A program made the translations under genes and the position numbers. DNA of 64,000 nt. It comes from Pseudopyrenochaeta lycopersici. Lineage: Eukaryota > Ascomycota > Dothideomycetes > Pleosporales > Pseudopyrenochaetaceae. Positions 56,527-64,000 of the stretch are shown piece after piece. The stretch spans positions 682,001 through 746,000 of the forward strand of contig NHZP01000003.1 in the NCBI GenBank assembly GCA_003313425.1. Reading direction: 5' to 3'. Within the stretch, counting starts at the first letter, position 1; every line of letters begins with the position of its first letter. The notes under the pieces were generated by a model that had not been told where the DNA came from, searched no databases, and worked only from the letters and a program-made list of their open reading frames with translations.

Positions 56527-58201
56527 ATGACTACAAGGTATCGTGTAGAATGTATGTCAAAACCGGCAACTGAAGTCCCATCTGTCAACACCCTGAATTC
56601 CGGACGTGGACACGGTTCGCTAACAATGGGTAACATACAGATGCGCTCAAGGTGTGTCATGGGAGCCAAAGAATGATAGCTCTCCCTTAGGTTGCTAACA
56701 TCTCTTCAGACTCATCGTAGAGACCAGCTTGTAAGTCCCTTCTTAGAACATCCATGAGCTCTGACTAATCTATGCTGCTAGATCGAATGGATCAAGGTAC
56801 TACTCCGGGCTCAGCATTGAATTATGATTAACCTTTCAAAAGGGCCTTCTAGCGGTCCCATTTGTCCTGCATTCCCAGCCGACTGCGGTATTTGAGCCAG
56901 ATGGAGAGTCAGTGGATCAGCAAGCCAGTGTTGCCCTACGACGTTACGCTGAGATCATGCGTGATGTCGAAGAAATTATTAATGACCACAGTGGGTTTGA
57001 TTAGCCATCCTGTCTTTTTGGTGACATTATATTAGAGTATTTGGCTGACTCAATGTCATAAGTCGAACATCAAACCGCTGGCAAGCCAGACCGCTCGAAA
57101 CTGAAGCTACTAGTCCCTACGGTGGCTAACTTCTTCACGCCTCTATCCCTCCACGATGCTTTCATTTGGCAAGACCAACGTCGCTTCATCAGTCACCGGC
57201 GATTTGTACCTCCTTCATTCAATGATGTTCGCCTAGTCCTAAATACAGCTCAGGTGATGAGTCTTGTCCGCGGTGGCCCTCTAGACTTGGTCACTTTCGA
57301 TGGAGATGTTACTCTGTACGATGACGGGCAATGTCTTGTCCCAGAAAACCCGGTCATCCCTAAGATCCTACAGCTGATGCGACGTGGGTCCAAGATTGGT
57401 ATCGTCACAGCTGCGGGGTACACAGAAGCAAAAAGATATTACGAAAGACTCTTTGGACTCCTTAATGCCATCCAGACTTCCGATTTACCTTTGGAATCGA
57501 GACAGAACCTCATAATTATGGGGGGAGAAAGCAACTTCTGCTTCAAGTTCGATGAAAACAGCCCTGATCTGCTGCGGTTGGTACCAAGAGAGGAATGGTT
57601 GTTGAAAGAAATGTTACTATGGCATGAGGCGGATATCAAGGAGCTCCTCGATATTGCTGAAGCCTCTTTGAAAGATACAGTAAGAAACTTCCGGATGGAG
57701 GCACTTGTCGTCAGGAAAGATAGGGCGGTTGGTATCATACCCAAGGATGGCCACAAATTCTGCCGAGAGACGTTGGAAGAAACGGTATTGATCGTGCAGA
57801 AGATACTAGTATGGCCTCCCCACTCCCTAGGCATTTCAGCTATTGACAAGGAGCAGGAAATCTCAGAAGTAGGTCAACGACTGCCGTTCTGCGCATTTAA
57901 TGGTATGTAGAGGCCCGATACATGCTGGTCATATGTGCTGATGCTTCGGCCAGGCGGTAACGATGTGTTTGTCGATATTGGTGATAAGTCCTGGGGTGTT
58001 TTAGCCTGCCAACGGATCTTCGGAGGAATCGAAGGCGGCAAGACGCTGCATGTGGGCGACCAGTTCCTAAGTGCGGGAGCCAACGATTTCAAAGCCCGAT
58101 TGGCCTGTACGACAGCGTGGATTGCGAATCCACAAGAAACATGTCAGCTACTGGATGAGATCACAGAATTGGATGAAATGCAGCAGCGCAAAACAAGGTG
58201 A
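56527..58201 (+). CDS. ISN1: IMP-specific 5'-nucleotidase
   Basis: Hydrolyses IMP to inosine. Seven exons: 56527-56551, 56641-56651 (11 nt), 56710-56730 (21 nt), 56782-56796 (15 nt), 56843-56990, 57063-57902 and 57954-58201, giving 435 residues. The N-terminus MTTRYRVEYALKSHRRDQL is spread over four small exons and matches the family. HAD-type active site TFDGDVTLYDDG (Asp-x-Asp-x-Thr) and IVTAAGYTEAKRYYE lie in exon 6, and GGNDVFVDIGDKSWGV plus KTLHVGDQFLSAGAND in exon 7. All junctions keep phase, so the micro-exon model is well supported. Confidence 0.93.
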
Positions 58202-58842
58202 AGGATAGGTGTCCGGAAGTGACATCATCCGCGCTGCCGAGGGCGAATGACATGGTTGTGGCAAGCCGATGAGGTGTATTGAATTTGTGGAAAGTTTTCG
58301 GCGTCTCATGGACATGTAGCGTGAGGTATGTAGCCGCAGATGGAGAAGATGCTCTCGTCCATGTGTGGAGATTCTGGCGAATGGCAACTGCGTTTTGGAG
58401 TAGAGCATTGCACCCTTGACCCTGACTCGTTGCGGGCCGCAGCTTCCTGTTCGGGGTGCCGCTAGATCCTTGTGCAGCGTTGTAACGGAAGGAATACGGC
58501 CTCACTCAGCGCTGCGCCGCTCTTCTCGCGCGTGTTTGTTGTGCCTGAAACATATTTCTTTGTCTTACCAAAGTTTCGCTGTTGTCGGGGCGCCTCTCCA
58601 ACGTCTCCGTGCCCCATCCACGCCACCTCGTGAGTTGTGCACACAATTGATCCCTGCAACCATCTTGTAAACCCTGTCAAGACCCTCCTCCGCTCCAAAG
58701 CACCTCCTGAGCTCCCGCCCGCCTGCGGCTTTCGCGACACGCGTTTCCCTCATTTAGCGTTCTCCACGAGCAATTGCCCCAGGGCTGACGCAATTCGCAC
58801 CCGTCCGCCATCGTGAGAAGAATCTTCTCGACATCATCCATC
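58202..58842. other. intergenic region
   Basis: 641 bp between tandem genes; GC- and C-rich towards the right. No gene recognised. Confidence 0.5.
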
Positions 58843-59502
58843 ATGCCGGTCGGCAAATTCGAGTGGAAGCCACTCACGCTCACGCCCATCAACTTCTCTC
58901 TCACAGAGGGGACCTCGATTCCCGCGCCGCCGGATAGCCCGCCCCATACACCGCGCCCTCCTACTCCCGGGCAAGGTCCGCTGTCATCACATCCGACACC
59001 CAAGTCAGCCGGCTTCCCGTCACAGACGGGCGCTGGCCCGGGCAAAGCGTCTGAGGATTCAGTAGCGGAAGGACATCACCAACAAGCCCGTACGAGCGAT
59101 GCGGCCAGCTCGATGTCGCCTACTAGCCCTTCAACGAGGCGACCAGGGTCTGTTCGAAAGTTCCTCGGTCTTCGCACTCTGTCGTCATCAGATAGCCTGA
59201 AGTCAGAGAGGCCCGGTTCGCCGGCTACAATAAGCAGCCAGCCAAGTTTGACGAGAAGGAAGAGCGGCAGCTGGTTTGGCAAGAAGAAGACCTTCTCTGC
59301 AGGTGTAGGCACAGTACCAGAAGGAAAAGAGAACTCAACACCCTACGCCAACGGTCGCACAGTGTCGCAACCACCTGCGCAGCCACCTAAGCCAAAAGGA
59401 CCACCGCCCCCAGCATTACCCGCACTCCAGACTTTTGGAGTCACCGAGGATACTCTCAGCTTAGGCGCCGACGACATGTTCAAAAACATCGACGGCAAGT
59501 AA
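58843..59502 (+). CDS. uncharacterised disordered Ser/Pro-rich protein
   Basis: Single exon, 219 residues from Met 58843 (MPVGKFEWKPLTLTPINFSL). Long Pro/Ser-rich middle, a basic segment (RRPGSVRKFLGLR, TRRKSGSWFGKKK), and a more ordered-looking end TFGVTEDTLSLGADDMFKN. No signal peptide or membrane helix. Ten residues upstream an in-frame Met (58813) exists. I do not recognise a family; the conserved-looking ends suggest a real gene, perhaps an adaptor that binds SH3 domains through its PPPPALPAL stretch. Confidence 0.7.
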   Translation: MPVGKFEWKPLTLTPINFSLTEGTSIPAPPDSPPHTPRPPTPGQGPLSSHPTPKSAGFPSQTGAGPGKASEDSVAEGHHQQARTSDAASSMSPTSPSTRRPGSVRKFLGLRTLSSSDSLKSERPGSPATISSQPSLTRRKSGSWFGKKKTFSAGVGTVPEGKENSTPYANGRTVSQPPAQPPKPKGPPPPALPALQTFGVTEDTLSLGADDMFKNIDGK

Positions 59503-60167
59503 AATACAACGCACTTTTTGGGACAGTGGCATGTTCATGATGCATTTCTAACGGATCTTGAGTTTAATGGTTTATCAATTCTTCGTTTCTGGACCACAGT
59601 TTGGAGTTTGAAATTGTGGAATCTTCTTTGGCTCGCATATGCACACGATACCCCAGTCGAGACATGATAGCAGTGGAGTGGTTTGGACGGGTAGTCTTGA
59701 GATAATACCTTGGATAAGAAGGCTGGGGATAGAGCATGGGACCTGGCAGCACCTCTTCACATTTGCTCTATATATCATGCTCACTAGCTAGCATCCTCTT
59801 CTACTTGTATATTTATGGCGGCATTTCTTGCCGTCAAACACTACAAATACTATTTTCCTTTGTCGATCAGATCAGATTCCTTAATTATCTGCCACCGTGA
59901 AAATCTCACTGATACCTTCTCCTGTCGAACATGCAAGTTCCCGATGTCAACAAGACAAGTACGGCACGTGACGCAAACATAAGCGGGGCGGGCGGGTTGC
60001 TATGGGGCTAGTGCTTGACCCATGTCCACCACAACAAACATGCGGGCGCATCATCAACATTATCACCGCAACACAGCCTCAGCGCACACTACATAAGATA
60101 TTATTTCCAAGTACGCTTAACGACATAATCGCACAATCACTGGACCATCGCGAAAACAAACATCAAT
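59503..60167. other. intergenic region
   Basis: 665 bp between tandem genes, including the NDC80 promoter. No gene recognised. Confidence 0.5.
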
Positions 60168-62553
60168 ATGGCCCAAGAATCGGGCATGTTCTCGGTCCGT
60201 CGACCGCGTGAGGTAAGTGCTGGCGCGCACCTTCCCAACGCATCTCACCTGCTTGGAGCTCCTGTTAACAAAGCGCGCAGACCCTCGGCCCTGTAAACAA
60301 CAATATTTCTGCGATTCCCATGCCATTGTCCGCCATGAAGCGCACGAGCTCAATTAACAATATGCAACAAGCGCCAATCCAGTTTCCACCAAATCATGCG
60401 CGTTCGCAAAGCGGAAGTAGAATGTCGCTTGCGCCAGGCCGCCCAAGCCAGCAACTCTTCCAGCGCTCTTCCTCGGGCACAAATCTTGCTGAGGGGTTTC
60501 AGTCGGTACATCGCAACTCCACCAGCAATGTTTTTGGCGCGAGCAGTGGGAGGAAGAGCTTTGCACCTGGCGCGTCGGTACTCCAAACACCAGCGCAATC
60601 AGCAGCAGCAAATTTCGAACAAAGCGCACAACGACGGAGCAGCGTGTTCAAGTCGCGCACATCTCACGGATCGGGCCAGGCAGGTATAAAACAGTCTTTC
60701 TTCCAGACGGCGCCTATGCCGGCTGCTCCACCTGCAGACCCGCGACGACTGAAGGAAGCCGGCACGCGCTCGCACATGGCACAAGAACTACTCGAATTTC
60801 TGACACACAACAACTTCGAAATGGAGTCTAAACATGTGCTCTCGAACAAGGCCATGACCTCACCCACCCAGAAGGACTTCAACTGTATGTTTCAATGGCT
60901 CTACAACCGCATCGATCCAAGCTATCGCTTTATGAAGTCGATAGATCAAGAAGTCCCAGTTCTACTGAAGCAAATGCGCTATCCCTTTGAGAAGTCGATT
61001 ATGAAGTCACAAATCGCGGCAGTCGGCGGAAACAACTGGTCCACCTTTCTCGGATTGCTTCATTGGATGATGCAGCTCGCGCGCTTAATGCAAGCATACG
61101 AATCAGGCACCTATGATGATGCGTGCTTCGAGGCCGGATATGATGTTTCTGGAGACCGCATCATCTTCGATTTCCTTTCAGATGCATATAGTACCTGGCT
61201 ATCGGCAGAAGACGACGAGGACGACGAAGCGGCGCAAGAACGACATATGAAACCCCACATAGACGCAATGGCCGCAAAATTCGACGCAGCGAATGCACAG
61301 CACCACGAGCAGGTCAAGTTGCTAGAGGCCGAGCACAAGTACTTACAGGATCAAATCGAGGAGCTTGGAAAATCCGGCCCAAGGATTCAAAAATTGGAGG
61401 AGCAGATCCGAATTTTGGAGGAAGACCGCGTCAAGTTTGAAAATTACAACAACTCCATGGACTCAAAGGTCAAGAAGTACACCGACCGTTGCTCATTCTT
61501 AGAAAAGTCGATCGAGGAGATCGAGGCTGAGCTTGAGGCATCCGAAAAGGAGCAAGCAGAGCTCCAAGCCATTATTGACGGCCGCGGTATGACGATTGCT
61601 GATATCGATCGCATGGCGAACGAGAAAGACCGTCTCGATACTTCGCTCCAAGCAACTTCGATTCGCCTTGAGGAGTCGAAGAAGCGTGTCGCGGAAAAGG
61701 AACTCGCGGCATCTCGCAAATTGGACGAACTAGAACAAACTATTGAGCGATACAATAATCTAGGTTACCAAATCGGCGTCATTCCCGCCACTGCTGTCAA
61801 CGCAAAAGGCCAGGACTATGAGCTTGTCCTCACAGTCACAGATGGTCCCAATTTCTCTGGCTCGCAAATGGGCGGCTCAGCACCGGACGCTTCAGATCGC
61901 CTCCTCCACGATGCAGGCACCGGCTACTCTCCCGCGCACCTACTGAACCTCGATCTTCGCGGGACCGTGAAGTCAAATATTCTCGCCCTGCGCAAGGAAA
62001 TCGCCGAACGTCGAAATATAGCAATGGAAGCAGACATGAACAATCATGACTTACTTGACAAGATCAAAGAAGCCATGGATGACAAACAAGCCGAGGTCGA
62101 AGCGCTCGGCCACCGTGTGGCGCAAGCAGAAGAGGAGCTCGAGAAGCTACGTGAAATCACAAATACGCAGAAGAGCCAGAGCGATGCACAGATTGAGCGT
62201 ATGGAAAAAGAGCTTTCGCGTATGCGCAGTGGTCTAGGCGAGTCGGTCCAACTGATGGTACAGCGCGAGATGGCTGTCAATATTGAGTATGTTCTTCCAT
62301 TGTGTGTTCAAACTATAGATAATTTGCTAACGTGAGGAAAAGGTATGAGCAACTTCAACTGCGTGCCAATTCGCTCCGTGAAGAACTACACACAGAGATT
62401 GAGCGTATGCTTGATGATATCGTTCGCTTCAAGTTGCACGTTCAACGATCGCTTGAGGAGTACGAGCAATTCATAGCTGATGAGGTGGAGAGGAGTTGCG
62501 AAGAACAAGACTTGCTCGCTGAGGGTGGTGATGAGGAGATGGAAGACTCGTAA
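60168..62553 (+). CDS. NDC80: kinetochore protein NDC80
   Basis: Microtubule-binding subunit of the Ndc80 outer-kinetochore complex. Three exons (60168-60212, 60281-62286, 62343-62553) give 753 residues. A basic Ser-rich N-terminal tail ([20 protein letters not shown]) precedes the CH domain: [38 protein letters not shown] and [18 protein letters not shown]. Long coiled coil then follows from about residue 320 ([18 protein letters not shown]) to the end. The 45-nt first exon gives [15 protein letters not shown], the usual fungal start. The last exon contains [16 protein letters not shown], the Spc24/25-facing end. Confidence 0.96.
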
Positions 62554-63009
62554 CGCTTGTCCCATATGTGTGTTGAAGGCATGAAGTCATGAACGGCGTT
62601 TATGTGATTTCGGGGAGTTTGGGGGTCCTAAGGATGTCGATGTCGAATCTGGCTTGCCTATCTGGTTGGATGCTCTACGCAACCCATGTTGGATATCTTC
62701 GTGATGCTAGAACTGGAGTTGGGGAGAGCTGACTAGGGTTTGATGACGGCTGGCTTTTGAGATACCTTTTTCCTTTGGATTGTTTTTAGAATTTATTGCT
62801 CATGTCTGTGCATTGGAACTATTGCTGATTGTATCTTATGTTTGTGCTCACAAAACCAGGTGGGCCGTGAAGAAGAAGATGATGATTGCTTGAATGTTGC
62901 TAGCACTGCATGCTTGCCGAGCGGGGGACCCTGTCCGAGCTTTACCTCAAGCTCCATCGTGAGCAGTTGATTCGGAGCAGCACCCCGATGACTGCTTCAA
63001 ATAACAAAG
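62554..63009. other. intergenic region
   Basis: 456 bp between tandem genes. No gene recognised. Confidence 0.5.
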
Positions 63010-64000
63010 ATGCTCCACTCCCATGCTCACACCCTTCAGCAACGCGATGTAGTCTACAGTTCCCTCGCGCCTTCGCAACCAACATATCCCGCCTTCCCAG
63101 CATCAATCCATCACCTCGAACCTCCCAATGACCATGACGAGTCCTTCGAGCCGGACGAGGACGAACGCGCTCCTGCGCAGCAATCAAGCGCCCTTCATAA
63201 CCAGCCGCTAGGAGATGATAGACAGAACCCGAAGCAACTGCTTACAAGCACCCAACCTCCGCCAGCACCTCCACTAATGCGCAATGTCGCACCTCCAGGT
63301 CATTTCGACATGCTCCCTCCACCTAACTCGGCACATGGCTCCTGGCAGGCCTTGCACGATTATGCGCAATCGCACGCCTCAGAGCATGGCTACGCGCTCA
63401 GCATAAATACCACGGCCAAGAATCGCTCCCGCATAAAGCTCGCCTGTGTCTGCTACGGACAGCCGAAGAATACGCACAAGCTTACAGCAGAAACAAGAGT
63501 TAGGAAGAACAGGGTCAGCTATAAAACAGGATGCAAGATGTGGATTGAGGGCAAGAAACAGGACGATGGAACATGGCTGCTGAGGGTGGGCGAGCCGGTA
63601 CATAATCATCCGGGCCGGGCGAGTGAGGGGTGGGCGGTACAGAGGAAGAGGACCTGGGGTGTTGTTGGTGGAAGGATTGGGGTTGGTGGGGTCACGGCAA
63701 AGGAGGAACTGGCTAGGCTCAGTATCGCCGAAAGTAAGGACAGTGGAGAGCACGCAGAGGACAGGGGCGTAGAAGGACTAGAAGGCACATCGTTCCAATC
63801 ACCCCATAGGCCGAATCATAGTCTTGAGCGGGGAGGCATGGTCTGGAAGATTGTCGAGGAAGAGATGCTTCGCAAAGGCGAGCCGAACCAAGGACGCGAT
63901 CGGGGTGTCGGACGAACAGTCGAAGTTCTCCAAGCTCGACTACCTGGCATCTACATTTTCAAGCGCGATGTGTACAATATACGCGCCCAGATTAAAAGGG
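63010..64000 (+). CDS. FAR1-like DNA-binding protein, 5' part (runs off the window)
   Basis: Open frame of 330 codons from Met 63010 to the window end without a stop. A Pro/His-rich N-terminus leads to HGYALSINTTAKNRSRIKLA and Cys/His positions typical of the FAR1/WRKY-GCM1 fold: ACVCYG, TGCKMWI and VHNHPG (residues roughly 150-200). Such domains derive from Mutator-like transposases and were reused as transcription factors. The C-terminal part, perhaps MULE-related, is not visible here. The start is uncertain and introns further right are possible. Confidence 0.75.
   Translation, partial: MLHSHAHTLQQRDVVYSSLAPSQPTYPAFPASIHHLEPPNDHDESFEPDEDERAPAQQSSALHNQPLGDDRQNPKQLLTSTQPPPAPPLMRNVAPPGHFDMLPPPNSAHGSWQALHDYAQSHASEHGYALSINTTAKNRSRIKLACVCYGQPKNTHKLTAETRVRKNRVSYKTGCKMWIEGKKQDDGTWLLRVGEPVHNHPGRASEGWAVQRKRTWGVVGGRIGVGGVTAKEELARLSIAESKDSGEHAEDRGVEGLEGTSFQSPHRPNHSLERGGMVWKIVEEEMLRKGEPNQGRDRGVGRTVEVLQARLPGIYIFKRDVYNIRAQIKR

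Overview
The window looks like nuclear DNA of a filamentous ascomycete (Pezizomycotina). The genes carry many short GT-AG introns (mostly 49-95 nt, often with a CTAAC- or CTGAY-type branch site), and the gene set is typically fungal: SFH5, NIC96, MED17, MED27, TVP18, AIM21, ISN1, NDC80 and a cytochrome b2-type lactate dehydrogenase. A dothideomycete is my best guess, but that is inference from protein flavour, not a proof. Exon models were built by hand from splice signals and reading phase; all coordinates below are gene spans from start codon to stop codon, including introns.

0-40 kb is ordinary housekeeping sequence: an atypical hexokinase, an UNC93-like transporter, glucosamine-6-phosphate deaminase, a TMEM135-like membrane protein, SFH5, an RRM protein, EMC10-like, an FGGY sugar kinase, MED27, an unknown conserved-looking protein, the nucleoporin NIC96, a short-chain reductase, 6-phosphofructokinase, AIM21, TVP18, tRNA adenosine deaminase TAD2, a Rab-type GTPase and L-lactate dehydrogenase. 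54-64 kb is again housekeeping: MED17, ISN1, an unknown disordered protein, NDC80, and the start of a FAR1-like DNA-binding protein that runs off the right edge.

The accessory region is about 41.4-51.4 kb. It holds a Methyltransf_2-type O-methyltransferase, three different UstYa-family (DUF3328) oxidases each with two HxxHC motifs, and between them a small secreted precursor with five 34-residue tandem repeats, separated by Lys-Arg (Kex2) sites and each ending in the same APRIGY hexapeptide. An amino-acid-type transporter adjoins it, and a secreted royal-jelly-type protein lies just beyond. This is the layout of a fungal ribosomally made, post-translationally modified peptide (RiPP) cluster of the ustiloxin/asperipin/epichloecyclin kind, with a repeat/core that I do not recognise from described members. 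The last precursor repeat is completed by an 8-nt terminal exon that ends the protein exactly at the Tyr of the repeat, which supports APRIGY (or LLAPRIGY) as the end of the released unit.

Proposed working order (inference): the precursor enters the secretory pathway, the UstYa proteins (each with one membrane helix) cross-link side chains in the lumen, Kex2 cuts after Lys-Arg, the methyltransferase may decorate the product, and the transporter may move product or building blocks.
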